Part shown: piece after piece, positions 43,360 to 54,849 of the stretch | Layout: every line of letters begins with the position of its first letter | Numbering within the stretch: position 1 is the first letter of the stretch | From: Diphasiastrum complanatum | Lineage: Eukaryota; Streptophyta; Lycopodiopsida; Lycopodiales; Lycopodiaceae | Direction of reading: 5' to 3' | NCBI GenBank assembly: GCA_029204225.1 | Contig: MU832246.1 | Coordinates: 16,958 to 80,957, forward strand | Length of the DNA stretch: 64,000 nt | Made by a program: the position numbers and the translations under genes | The notes under the pieces: generated by a model | Database searches by the model: none | Seen by the model: only the letters and a program-made list of their open reading frames with translations | Told to the model about the DNA's origin: nothing

Positions 43360-43941
43360 GACAGGATTGGTTACCCTTTGCTGGAGATCAACCGGAAGCC
43401 CGCTGTAAGCGTTCTTCAAATAAATTGGCTGTTTGAGTTTGTGATTCCTGCAGGTATCAGATGAGCATACATAGAACCAAAATTGGTTTCACCTGACCCT
43501 AGATCAATGATCAATAAACATGCAAGAAGAATCATGAAATAGAAATTAGTCATTTACCAAGGAGGCAACTGTGGGCTTAATTTCCAACAATAGACACTGG
43601 AGTAAATAGCATTCAAGGCTTATAAGATATTTGTCTCTCGACACTTGTAAATATATATACTAGCTGAATCAAGCTATGTAGGTGTTCTTCTCCAATCAGA
43701 GTTATCTATAGTCAGCATTATCAGGCTCAACAAGCTGAAGTTATTACTTCAAGCCATTGTACTCATTGTTGATATTAATCAAAGTGCAATTTTTGTCTCA
43801 CTACTATATTGTTCTTTTAAGCAATTTGTATGAATCATTCTTCTTGAATATTTCTGCTGCTAATTGCTGTGTTTTCGTTCTTAAACGCCTATGCCCAAAG
43901 CTTCGAGCTTCCGCTGCCAGTCATCCCGACATTTTACGACA
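43360..43941 (+). repeat. Copia C2 5' LTR (3' part; start not fixed)
   Basis: It ends CCCGACATTTTACGACA immediately before the primer site. A TATATATACTAG box at about 43654 is a possible promoter. Its start could not be placed: the sequence after the C2 polypurine tract (57558 onward) does not obviously match it, so one of the two LTRs has been rearranged. Confidence 0.5.
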
Positions 43942-43955
43942 TGGTATTAGAGCAG
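43942..43955 (+). promoter_or_regulatory. Copia C2 primer-binding site
   Basis: TGGTATTAGAGCAG, one transition away from the usual tRNA-Met site TGGTATCAGAGC, directly after the LTR. Confidence 0.75.
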
Positions 43956-44084
43956 ACATTTAAGTAATCTGCATTTCTACTGCGGATTATCAGTCTTATT
44001 TTTATCAAGACGTCTTTCTAGCAAATGCACAGCCAATAGTATTCCGACAATCGTTGTTTCTACCAACAATCTCCTTCAACCAGA

Positions 44085-44580
44085 ATGGATCCATCATCTA
44101 GTTCATCTCTCATTGACAAACTCGATGGAGATAGCTACCATCTCTGGAAATTCAAGATGAAGGTTATACTTCTAGCCAAAGAATTGTGGGATATTGTTGA
44201 TGGCACAGAGCTCAAACCAGAAGGAGATGCAGCCAGCATCACTAAGTGGAGACTGAGAGATGAGAAAGCATTTGTCATGATCACCCTCAACATCAAGGAT
44301 GCTCAAATCAGCCATATACGTACTGCTCAGACTGCTAAGAATGCATGGGACATCCTAGCAATTCTCTACAACATCAGAGACGCTACTTCCAAGTTTCATT
44401 TGAGAAAGAGATTCTTCACCCTCAGAATGCCTGATGTAGATAGTATTTCGAGTCATCTGAACACCTTCAGAAATCTTATGGAGCAGATGACTGCAACTGG
44501 CTCAGTCATAGAAGATTTCGATGCACTCATAACTCTATTATCGAGTCTACCTGGACCAAAGTCGAAGAACAACAGGATAT
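44085..44580 (+). pseudogene. Copia C2: gag, truncated before the zinc knuckle
   Basis: ATG 44085 follows the primer site by 130 bases. The UBN2-type gag starts MDPSSSSSLIDKLDGDSYH, with WKFKMKVIL, LWDIVDGTEL, and ends in LLSSLPG near residue 160. Right after that the sequence joins the protease in another frame, so roughly 100 codons with the CCHC knuckle are gone. The first 160 codons are open without a stop. Confidence 0.85.
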
Positions 44581-45702
44581 TGATCCCTGACATTAGATTC
44601 CGGAGCAACTCAACACATGACTCACCATCATGACTAGTTCAAAGACTATAAGTCATTCACCCACTCTCAAATTGTGCAACTTAAAGACAACTCATCACAT
44701 TCAATCGAAAAGTGAAAGAATAGTCAGAGTTAAATTCAAAAGAGGTGAGGTCAAGTTGTTGTCCAACGTTCTCCACATTCCAAATCTGACAAAGAATCTA
44801 CTCTCAATTAGCAAAATCATTGATTCAGGTCAAAGGGTCAAATTCAATACAGAAGGCTGCACAATTCTTGACAAATCTCAGAAGGTTCTAGCCGAAGAAG
44901 TGGCTATCTCTACAAACACAACCATTGCTACTCTTCTAACAGTCAAGCTCTTCACACAACCACTTCTGAATCAACTAATATGCCATAGCATTTTAGACTT
45001 GGCCATTTTAACTTCAACAATATTCAGCAAATGTCAACTCAAAGTCTAGTACAAAATCTGTCTTCAGTCAGCAAGCCAACTCTTCCATGCGAAAGTTGTA
45101 TTATTAGCAAGCATGCAAGAAGTCCCTTCATTTCAAACTCAGCTCATACATCTAAGGGCTTGCTTGACCTTGTACGTAGCGACATTTGTGGCTCGATGCA
45201 GACTGCTTCCACAGGGGGAGCTTTCTATTTTCTAACCTTCATCGATGAATTCTCTCGAAGGACTGCCACCTACTATATGAAGAACAAATACGAAGCATTC
45301 AAGTACTTCAAGCAGTTCAAGGCATCTGCAGAAAATCAGACTCAGAGGAAGATCAAAACTCTATGCACAGATGGAGGAGGAGAGTATATCTCACATAATT
45401 CAAGGAGTGCTGCAAGGCCAATGGAATACATCAACAATATACAACCAGCTACTCACCTCAATCCAATGGTGTAGCTGAATGGAAGAATCAAACACTCATC
45501 GAAAGTGCCAAGAGCATGATGACCCATGTCTCTCTTCCAAAGAAATTCTAGACAAAAGTTGTTACTACAGCTGCCTATTTGCAAAATCCATCCATTACCA
45601 AAGCCCTAAATGGCAAGACACCTTATGAGGTGTGCACATGATCGAAACCATCACTCAAAAATATTCGAGTGTTTGGATGCATCGCTTTTGTTGAAGATCT
45701 GA
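44581..45702 (+). pseudogene. Copia C2: protease, zinc domain and integrase up to the G2 insertion
   Basis: The protease active site DSGAT is encoded at 44596-44610, followed by a stop at 44634 and the typical LSNVLHIPNLTKNLLSISK near 44760. The pre-integrase zinc region (HFNFNN near 45008, C..C near 45090) is split by a shift near 44985. The integrase core carries FIDEF near 45239 (first Asp) and CTDGGGEY near 45365 (second Asp). The Glu region near 45470 (NGVAEWKNQTL type) is out of frame. Coding reaches VFGCIAFVEDL, where G2 is inserted at 45703. Confidence 0.85.
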
Positions 45703-46262
45703 TGTTGGAGGGTTTGCGGATCCCAAGGCAATCCTAACCCTAGTTAATGAGTGAGAGGGATCTGGCACCCTGCGTGTGTATGTCCAACCCGATGATCACA
45801 TAGTTATTTGATTGATTAGTTAAAAGTTAATAAAAGGACTTTAGGTCTTTTTGTGGGACTTTTAATGTCACAGGGCCTAAATGTCAAGTTAGTGAATAAA
45901 GTTGGGTTTCTCTCCAATTTTGATGGTTCCCACACTTTTTTAAATTTGAATAAAAAGAGAGGCCCAATAGGATTCAGAGGCTAGGGTCCTCCTCTCTACT
46001 ATAAAAAGAGACCAACTCGAGTTGTTCCTGATGTTCATTTTCTCATAACATAAAGCAGATTGGTTCTCTTTAGAAATGGATTGATGAATGTCTTTGCTCT
46101 TCCTCTCTTCTCCTCATTTCTCATTCTTTCTTTGGATTTTACTAATTGTTGGATCTGATCATTATTGGGATTGCTATTTCTTATGCTTTTTGTGAGAGAG
46201 AAAGGGAGAGAGAGAAGAGTAAGTTTCTATCATTGTTGTGGATTTAGGGTTAATGGAAGTAG
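45703..46262 (+). repeat. G2 5' LTR, 3' end deleted
   Basis: Starts TGTTGGAGGG, with a TATA box at 46000. Compared with the 3' LTR it stops at GGTTAATGGAAGTAGGG, and the last 170 or so bases, the primer-binding site and the start of gag are missing. The junction at about 46262 runs straight into gag coding. Confidence 0.8.
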
Positions 46263-46900
46263 GGGCCAGAGCACCACTTGGATGCTTTGCATGTGGAGAA
46301 AATCACAGAGTTGCAGAATGCCCAAATAAAGAAAAATTTGTACCATTATGTCGTGACTGTGGATATGGGCATTGCTATAAAGACTGTCCAGCAAGACCGA
46401 AGCCACCACCAGCTATAGCACCTGTAAATTTGATAACAATCAAGCAAGGATCGGTAACTCATAATAAACCAAGTGCACCCTTGATGGTGGTCACCAGAGC
46501 ACAAAAGCAAAAAGAACCAGTAGTGGATTCAGTACCTGTCGATTCTATACCATTGAACGATACACCAACAGCATCGGAAATCTATCCAAATCTTAATGCT
46601 AAAAAATGAAGATATCAAGATATGAGACAGTGGATTAAACATCTACAAGAAGAAGAGGAACTTGAAGCTGCTAAAGTAACAGTTGAAGTTCGGTCTTCAC
46701 CATTGCAGCCTCCAAGAAATTTACGTACGGATATGAATGATCAATTACATCATCACAAAGAACCCTTCAAGATGACTGAACCGAAAGCACCGCATACAGA
46801 ATTACTCATGAATATTTTGTCTAGCAAGATCAATATTTCATTGGGAGAGCTCCTAAAGTTGGTGCCAAAAGCAAAAGAAGTTTTAGCGCAAAATTAGCTC
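46263..46900 (+). pseudogene. G2: gag C-terminal part with two CCHC zinc knuckles
   Basis: CFACGENHRVAEC and CRDCGYGHCYKDC form two C-X2-C-X3-H-X4-C knuckles (46285-46390) that would bind element RNA. A proline-rich stretch follows, then a TGA at 46607 and the continuing frame to a TAG at 46895 (acidic EEEELEAA and KEPFKM segments). The frame begins inside LTR sequence because of the deletion, so its apparent start is not a real start codon. X3 between C and H, not the usual X4, is unusual and present in both knuckles. Confidence 0.8.
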
Positions 46901-47395
46901 AAGAAGAATTAGAAGACCATCAGGAGCTGCTTTTTTGTGCTGGATTTGAAGAATCTAACGATGTACTCCATGTTGGAGCAGCTTGGGAAAGTGAACAAAA
47001 GAATATCATTATGTCGATACAACATATACAATTTTCTAAAGAAGCAGCCGTGATAGATGGCGGTTCAGGAGTTAACCTGATTCCTACAAAGCTATATACA
47101 AAATGGGGCCTTACAAAGATTAAGCTTGCTACTTTTGCTATTAAGCTAGCTGATCAGACGACGGTTCATCCACGAGGAATTGGTGGAAGATATACTTGTC
47201 AGGATTGTAGGAATACAGTTCGTCATTACTTTCGTCGTGATGGACTTACCAGAAGCACCAAATGTCTACTGAGTTCTCTTAGGACGTCCATGGTTACGAG
47301 TTGCTCAAGTAATTCATAACTGGGGTACCGGAAAAATCACTTTTGAAAATCGTGAACGTGCAGTTAAAATTGATCCTACGACTTGGACTATCAAG
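46901..47395 (+). pseudogene. G2: aspartic protease (broken)
   Basis: Retropepsin-type protease that would process the polyprotein: AVIDGGSGVNLIP near 47050 has the DG/SG active site, with Gly where DSG or DTG is usual. After a shift near 47185 the C-terminal VLLGRPWLRVA motif is read near 47275. A stop (TGA near 47267) precedes it. Confidence 0.75.
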
Positions 47396-48300
47396 CGGAT
47401 GACGATTCATCAACAACGGATCACACTTGTGATCGACCAGAGAAAAAATTGGGAGTTCACTACGATTCTCAAACGGATACTGTCAATTGGAACAAAGCTC
47501 TTGCAACAATTGATTGTACAGCAGGATATATGTGTCAACAAGATATTCAATCAGCAATGAGCGAGATTTTCTTGTTAGATCGAACTTTGGATACGCCAAT
47601 CACGTTTCCACTAAATGTGTTGAATGTATCCTGGATATCAACGGAACCTATACCAGATCTAATTGAGGATGATCTCATACCAATGAGCCATGCCTTAACT
47701 TATGATGGCAATGCAAAACTGACGAATGAATAGATTCTACATCATATGGATCCGACCAGATTTGGAGTGCGTAATGTTCCTGATGAACCAACAATCAAAC
47801 CGCCCAAAGCAGTTATATTGAAGGGAGACATGATGACAGGTTTGATGACGAAGAAACAAGCAAAGCAACATTATAATATGGTCCTGAAATGGGAAAATCC
47901 CCCTCAAAAGATCGATTTAAAGGAAGTGCAACTTCTATTGGATAAAGGCAAAGGAAAAGTCAAGAATGATTCTTCAAGTCAGATCTCCAGCAAGACATCA
48001 TCGTCTAGAAAGTCTTCACCCGAGAAGAAAGATTTACCATCCCGAAAGTCATCACCTCCACGATCAATTCCTGCTAAGAAGACTAAACGAAGATCCAAGA
48101 CAAGTCCTTTCAAAAAAGAACAAGCAAATGCAGTCCAGCATGATATGCCTGAGCATTTTAAACGTTATACACTGGATGATGTGGTTATCATATTACCTAA
48201 AGCACATCGTGAACCTGAAGAACACATGCCGGAATCTAAAGAGGTTTACGATGGCCTAGCTAGGACACAGTCAATGAATCTTGCCGAACCAGGAGAACCG
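47396..48300 (+). pseudogene. G2: protease-RT linker
   Basis: Same segment as G1 13360-14210 and G3 22908-23768. It is interrupted by TAG at 47731 where G1 has CAG. The Ser/Lys/Arg-rich stretch near 47980-48115 is longer than in G1 by an extra SSPEKKDLPSRKSS-like unit. No known domain. Confidence 0.7.
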
Positions 48301-49194
48301 GAAAAGATTGTACAAGTGGGATCACAACTTACTCCTGAACAGTATCAAGCACTCCGATTGCTACTTATTAGGTATCAAGATTGTTTTGCATGGACTTATC
48401 AAGATTTGAAGGGTATTCCGACATCAGTCATTGAACATACCATACCTTTAGTACCTGATGCAGTATCAAAGGTTACAAAGTTCTATCGCTGTAATCCTAA
48501 TGTGGCAGATCTGATAAAGAAAGAACTTCAGAGATTGCTTGACGCTGATTTCATTTATGAGATCGAGCATACCGAATGGATTTCACCGATTGTCATTGTT
48601 CCTAAGAAAAATGGAAAACTGCGAATCTATGTGAATCTCAAAGCATTGAATAAAGTGACACGAAAGGATCACTTTTTGTTACCTTTTACTGAAAGCATTT
48701 TGGATCGCCTTGCTGGAGCGGAAGCTTATAGTTTCCTGGATGGATTTAGTGGTTACAACCAGGTTAAGATTGCACCTGCCGATCACCACAAAACTGCTTT
48801 TGCAACAGAATGGGGCACCTATGCTTACAAAAGTTCATTCCAAAGAGTAATGCAATTTGCCTTTAAAGATTATCTGCAAAAATTTCTTGAAATTTACTTG
48901 GACGACTTGGGGGTTTATAGTATAGATACAGACCACCTGGATCGATTGGAGAAAGTCTTTGAAAGATGCCGCAAATATCCGATTTCTCTAAATCTAGAAA
49001 AATGCCAGATATGGATTTCTCACAGAGTGGTGCTTGGACATGTGATATCAAGACATGGTATTGCCACCGATTATTCAAAGATCAAAGTTATTGTGGAATT
49101 GCCACCGCCAACAACAATTCGAGGAGTTTATGTGTTTATGGGTCATGCGAACTACTATCGAATTTTTATTATCTTCTTTGCGGATTTAGCATGA
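48301..49194 (+). pseudogene. G2: reverse transcriptase lacking the FGLCNAP motif
   Basis: An otherwise open reverse transcriptase: FAWTYQDLKGI near 48390, SPIVIVPKKNGKLR near 48590, AEAYSFLDGFSGYNQ near 48720 and YLDD at 48895-48906. At about 48831 an in-frame deletion of 30 bases removes VMSFGLCNAP, which G1 and G3 retain and which is part of the conserved fold. Because the frame stays open this copy looks intact in an ORF scan, although the enzyme would not work. It ends at TGA 49192-49194 (AGA in G1). Confidence 0.88.
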
Positions 49195-49905
49195 CCTATA
49201 TACAGATTAACTTTTGTTTCTATTTGGACAGTAGAGGTGTTAGAAGCCTTTGAAAAGTTAAAAAAAGCATTATCTTCATCACCAATACTGCGTTCTCCAG
49301 ATTGGACATTAGAATTTCATGTTCATACGGGTGCCTCAAAATACGCCATTGGATCAGTTTTGATGCAGCCAGGTGACTATAAGAAGGATTATCCTATACG
49401 ATTTGCAAGCAGATAGCTTACAAATCCAGAGAAGAATTATTCAACAACAAAACATGAAGCGTTAGCTATGATTTTTTCTGTTCGGAAATTTCGTCACTAT
49501 CTCATGGAAACGCACTTTGCATTTTATACGGATCATCAATCGTTACTTTACTTGGTAAATAAGACGTGTAATACTGGACGTATTGCAAGATGGTTATTAT
49601 TATTGACTGAATTTGACTTTCGAATTGTGGTCAGAAAGGGAAAGCAACATTATCTAGCCGATCACATTTCACGAATTGAATCTGCACCAGTTAATACTGA
49701 AGTGGATGATGAACTGCCAGATGCTGCATTGTTCTATGTTGAAGCAATACCTGAGTGGGTGACAGATATTATTGAGTACCTGATGTTAGGACAACCGAAT
49801 GACTCTTTGACAAAAGTACAGAAAAGACAATTGATTCATAAGACTCAACCTTATCAATTAATTGCAGGACAATTGTATCGTTGTGGATCAGATAATATTT
49901 TATGA
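49195..49905 (+). pseudogene. G2: RNase H and integrase N-terminal region
   Basis: RNase H begins near 49300. The first catalytic Asp in the HTDAS box of G1 is Gly here (HTGAS, near 49330). TAG near 49414 replaces a CAG. YTDHQSLLYL near 49527 is kept. The frame then runs through DDELPDAALFYVEA into the integrase start and ends with TGA 49903, CGA in G1. Confidence 0.82.
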
Positions 49906-51059
49906 AGATGTGTTTTATCGCATGAAGTACCAGATCTAATCATGTTTTCACATGATGGCATGGGTCGAGGACACTTCTCTACAGATATTATTGTTCACAA
50001 ACTTTTGCAATCCGGTTGTTGGTGGCCTATGCTTTATAAGGACATAGAAAATTTTATTCAGACATGTGATGTCTGCCAGCGAGCACGACAGCCTACTCGA
50101 CAGAATTATGAACCCTTACATCTGGTTTTATCGCAAGCACCGTTTAAAAATGGGGATTGGATTATGTTGGTCCTATTCATCCCGCTGCTCAAGGATCTCA
50201 GGCCCGATACATTATCGTCACAACTGATTATATGACCATATGGATTGAAGCCAAAGCTGTCAAAGTGGCTGATGCGAAATCTACGGCCAAGTTTCTATAT
50301 GAAAATATTATAATCAGATTTGGATGTCCGATCGAAATTGTCAATGATCGGGGTACACGCTTTGTTAATCAAACAATAAAGTGTTTACAGGAAAATTTTT
50401 AGTTTATACACAGATTTAGTAATCCCTATTATTCTAGAGGGAATGGCCAAGCTGAATCTTCCAATAAGATTCTCTGCACCATTATGACAAAGACAGTTGA
50501 AGCGAGTCGGTCTGAAGATTCTCTGCACCATTATGACAAAGACAGTTGAAGCGAGTCGGTCTGATTGGGAACATAAACTGTATGCAACATTATGGGCATT
50601 CAAAACTGCTTACAAAAATAGTACAAATCAAACACCTTTTCAACTGGTTTATGGTCAAGATGCTGTTATGTCAATTGAATTTTTAATCCCATCTTTACGC
50701 ATAGCAGCAACGGAACGATTAAATGATGATCAGTCTTTACAACTTCATCACGATGCGTTGCACAAATTATGTGAAACCCGATTGATGGCAGTTCATGCCT
50801 TAGCAGTAGAGAAAGCCCCGCAAGGCATGGCACGATCGGTGATTGCACAAGAAAGATATGGAAGCAGGCATCTTGCATTGATATACAAAACCAAGCTGAT
50901 CAAGGGTAAGTTGAAGTTTATTGGGGAAGGCCCATATAAAGTGAAGGAACTCCTGAACTATGGCACAATAATTCTTGAGCACTTGGATGGAAAATGATTT
51001 GATACTCTGGTAAATGGCAGCCGATTACACAAGTTTCGGCAGCCTGCTCCGCCAGTTTA
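49906..51059 (+). pseudogene. G2: integrase with 49-bp tandem duplication
   Basis: The zinc domain is good (H near 49951, H near 49972, CDVCQ near 50068). Core: DYMTIWIEAK near 50226, NDRGTRFVNQ near 50345, GNGQAESSNK near 50440. A stop TAG at 50400 and the duplication at 50467-50564 break it. The C-terminal module (GKLKFIGEGPYKVKE near 50907) ends at TGA 50995, from CGA in G1, and NGS..H.F near 51015-51035 is the degraded end. Confidence 0.85.
50467..50564 (+). repeat. 49-bp tandem duplication inside G2 integrase
   Basis: Two identical adjacent copies (50467-50515, 50516-50564) starting AGATTCTCTGCACC. G1 has one copy. Forty-nine is not a multiple of three, so it shifts the frame. Confidence 0.95.
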
Positions 51060-51864
51060 ACAAGCCTGATCTCAATATATTTTTTCATTTTATTTGTTTT
51101 CAGTTTTTTGTTTTCAGTATTTGATTTGCTGACTTCTTTTTTTGGAAAAAGACAGTTAAAAAATAATAATAATAATAAGGAAAGACTGATGAGAAAAAGT
51201 CAAGAAGTCATCAGCATAAGGAAAAGGAAGCACATTATTTTCATGGAAAATGACTTAGGAAACCTCTATTTTGGGAAGATTTGGCCAATACAATATCATA
51301 AACCTTTGCTGAGCTCTCAGACTGTACATCCACCCTTGATTTATCTAAATTGAGGTGAGCGAAGGTTTCTGACAAGAGAAAATTTAATTTTTGGGTCAGG
51401 CGAATGTTCAGTGATATGCCATTTTGGGAACCTTTGCCGAGCATCATAACATCATTATAAACCTTCGTCAACCTACTAGATGATCTTAAAATGACAAAAT
51501 TAGGTTGTCCATAGGTTCAGATTTGAAAAAATGCATTTATGACAGTACTTGGGTGAAGGTTCATCCTTCGCCAGTCGTGAAAAACGTTCGCCTGATAGGT
51601 TCAGATCCCTAGAAACCTTCGCCGAGATTTTTATAGCCTATTTTTACTGTACATGTCTGCAAATTTTTGTTCAGAACTGATCAGCCCAACTACTATTCAG
51701 TGTAATGGACCCACCAAATTCACCTATAAGTTGGCTGAATTCGATTCATTCCTCACTTGTGCTAGCGAAGCTCTTGCAAATTTTTCTTGCGACCAAAGCC
51801 TTCCAAATTTCCTGCATTGTCTTATAATATACTCTTATGCGGTTATAATTCCTTTCTGATCATC
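51060..51864 (+). other. G2: spacer with CCTTCGC motifs
   Basis: Corresponds to the G1 spacer at 16989-17762. AACC(T)TTCG/CTTTGC-type motifs lie near 51302, 51430, 51462 and 51613, with GCGAAGG near 51360 and GAAGGTTCATCCTTCGCC near 51555. No gene. Confidence 0.5.
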
Positions 51865-54799
51865 ATGTCTTCTACCGATACTTCCCAGTCTCCGCGCTAT
51901 ACTATCCATCGTGATGTCCCATCTACAACGGACATCATGGTTCTTCCTAGCACAAGCATGGTCACTCAGTGGATGACCCTTGCGGAGCCTCTACTTACTG
52001 CAATGGGTATTCATGAGAGAGCCTTTTCGGGACACATCAATATGGATTTCATCACTCTTGCCTTCAGTACGTGGAAGGAAGAGAAATCCAAGTTTTACAT
52101 CACCTTCCAAGGAGCCACACACAAGGTGCGCGTCACTGAGGCCGCACTTGCAGCTATAGGAATCTCATCCGGTACACAAGCCTCACCTAATCACAAACAC
52201 GCCAAACAGGACATCAAGCCATACATTGACCTCACCAACGATCTGCATTGGACTAATGATGGCTACCTTCTGGAAGCCATCACTGAGCCTTCCATCCACG
52301 CCGCTGCCCAATTGTTGAATCATTTCTTGATGGTTGACAACCTCAGAAAAGACCGCATCACATCTCAAATCCTTCACAGGATAGTGGAGTGCCACATAAA
52401 GTTGGCCAAAGCCCCTCTTGAGCCATATAACTGGTTCAAGACTGTTTCTGGTGAGCTCAAGCGAGCTATTAAGGCCAATACAAAGCAACAGTTCGTCGCT
52501 GGCTCTCTATTGTCCCTCTTAGCCGCTTCTCACTTAGAAAACAGAATCCATGGCTTCCACCTGGATTCTGTGCTTTCGATTTACGATGAAGCACCGGCCG
52601 AGTCATCTCACCAGGCCTCAAGTTCTCATAGTCGTCGTCGTCTACGCAGTGAGATCGTAATTCCTGACTCACCTTCTGCGTCACGACGACGGACTAGGCA
52701 TACCTCGTCAGCTGCGCTTCCACCCCCTGCTGTTGTTTGCACTGAACTTCCCATTTTCCTCGTCTCTGATGCTTCCCTCGCCTCTGCTCCCATACAAGGA
52801 TAGTCTGTGACCATTGGGCCTACCATTCCCATCACAGCTGCCCAGGCCGCCTCACCCCCGCACACCGAAGCAAACCTCACCCAACACACAGTTCTTCATG
52901 GATATGTTCGATGATTCCGACCCCCTTGGGGCCACCGAAATCTTTGAAATGCCCCAGAGCCCAGCACTCTTTGAACCCCAATCCCCTGGAAGAGGATTCA
53001 GGCATATCCATGAAGCTACTATTAGTGTCGAAGATGCCAGTCAGCAACCCCTCACACAGGGTAGCCCAGCCACACTTCGGGTCGACACAGCTGTAAAGTC
53101 ACCAAAGCAGTTCGACGCCACGGTGCCTGAAGGGTTTGAAGACGAGGATATTTTTGAAGAAGAAGAGACCTTGGCACCTATTCCACGCCTACCAAGGACA
53201 GTACCATCAGGGTCTCCTGCTGCTGCCACCTCCACGATTGTCGATTTCAGTGATGCTCTCGGGTTAGTTTCAAGCCTTGGGAAAGTGATCCAGTCTATGC
53301 TGGATAAGAAGAAGGAAATGGAACAGATGATCTCTGATTTAGGATCCGAAAACACTCTGATCAGCCAGAAAATTTTCCAGCTGGATTGAGAGGTGAAGAT
53401 AGCCAAGCAACATGAAGAAAGGGCTGAAAGCGAAAAGTCATTGGCCTAGCAACAAGCTGATCGCTTGGAACCCTACATCAGCTCCCTGCAAAATGCCCTG
53501 ACAATCGCACAGGATCAGGTAGATAAGACAGTGCAAGATGCCAAGCAACAGGTACAGCCGCTGAAGGGGCAATTACAAATGGCCGAACAAGATTGCGCAT
53601 GACTTCAAGGTGAATTGTATGTGACCAACCTTGAGCGTGATGCATATCTACAAACACAAATATCCGATCATCTAGTCACACCGACGGAGATTGCATATTT
53701 GTTCAAGAAAGTGGAAACACACAAAGTGGCCCTTCAGGGATTCCAAGGCCGCTTTGATAAGTTCAAAGGAGCAGCTTCAACCGAGTTGGCAAAGGCAAAA
53801 GAAACCATCAACGCCTATGAAAAAGCCACCGCTCAAGTGTTGGAAGCCAGACCACAAATCCCCGTCCCGGTCATGCCGCAATTCTCCCCTTCGCGCTAAG
53901 AAGCTATACAGATGGATACAAGGGTTGATTCGAGCATGGACCAGGGGAGAGCTCCAGATCTAGCAGATCAGCCGCCAACTATACCGACAGTACAAGCGGG
54001 TCCATCCTCATCAAGGACAAGCCATTTATTCAGAAGGCCCATCAACGTCGAGGACCAGATCTAGACCTTCTTAAAGTAGCATCCACATGAGTCCTCGCGT
54101 GGTGGATGGATTCTCAAATTTAAGACCTCCGAGATCGAGGCCGGCAAAGAATTAGACAAAATAACTGCACTGGGAGAGCAGCCGGCATGGAGAATCATGA
54201 CTTTTGAGAAAACTTCAAAATCAATTAGGATTTACGTCACCAGCCCTCGCCAGTTGCGGGTAGATCCTTATTACGTGCCAATGTCGTGAAGACAAAAATG
54301 GAAAGATTAGGGATTGGCTATGGATAAAATCACCATCCATACGTCCAATTGGCCAATCATCCACCAGTCTTACAATTAGAATATTTCAGTGGATTTCCAC
54401 CAGGCCTTACAAGCATATCAGAGAGAGTATGTCCACTCTCCGGATCCAACGGTGCGACAATCGGCAATGTTTGCAAAAGATCTAACTCTGTTGGCGTCAG
54501 TGGCAACCAAATGGGACCATTGCCTTCCTATCCTGGCATTTGATCCAAATAAGCCGATGGCCTCAGAGCAAATCAAAGATCAGCTGCCGATTGCTCGACT
54601 GTATTTTTGTGCGGCTATGATGGGAGGCTCTTGGGAATCCCACTTCACCTCATGGACAACTTCTAAGTGGTTTTCCGGAGCCCACCATTGTTTCCTGCCA
54701 GATAATTTGGATTTCAATACTGCACGCCTTGACTTTATGGAGAAGGTGCAGTATCATTTAATTAAGATTCGACACAAAGCCAATAAAAGTCCCCAATAA
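51865..54799 (+). pseudogene. G2: long downstream ORF of unknown family (nearly intact halves)
   Basis: Best-preserved copy. ATG 51865 opens 312 codons to TAG 52801 (N-terminal domain: TQWMTLAEPLLTAMG, FYITFQGATHKVRV, DLTNDLHWTND, PYNWFKTVSGELKRAI, then Arg/Ser-rich linker). A new frame 52814-53389 covers a Pro/acidic linker (EGFEDEDIFEEEE) and the start of the coiled coil (LDKKKEMEQ). After TGA 53387 (AGA in G1) the coiled coil continues, with 53615-53899 open. The C-terminal block 54389-54799 (FDPNKPMAS, WFSGAHHCFLPDNLDFNTA, KVQYHLIKIRHKANKSPQ) is open. Complete length would be about 975 codons. No signal peptide or membrane segment. Structural or RNA-binding accessory protein is one guess; function is unknown. 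Confidence 0.78.
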
Positions 54800-54837
54800 C
54801 TGCATATTGCAGGTGTCGTGGGACCGCCACTAGTTTT

Positions 54838-54848
54838 GGTGGGGGATA
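54838..54848 (+). promoter_or_regulatory. G2 polypurine tract
   Basis: GGTGGGGGATA directly before the 3' LTR, identical to G1. Confidence 0.75.
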
Positions 54849-54849
54849 C

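Noticed and set aside
47000-51000. Endogenous pararetrovirus (caulimovirus-like)
   Set aside because: Integrase with HHCC and D,D,E motifs plus true LTRs and polypurine tract are present; movement protein is absent.
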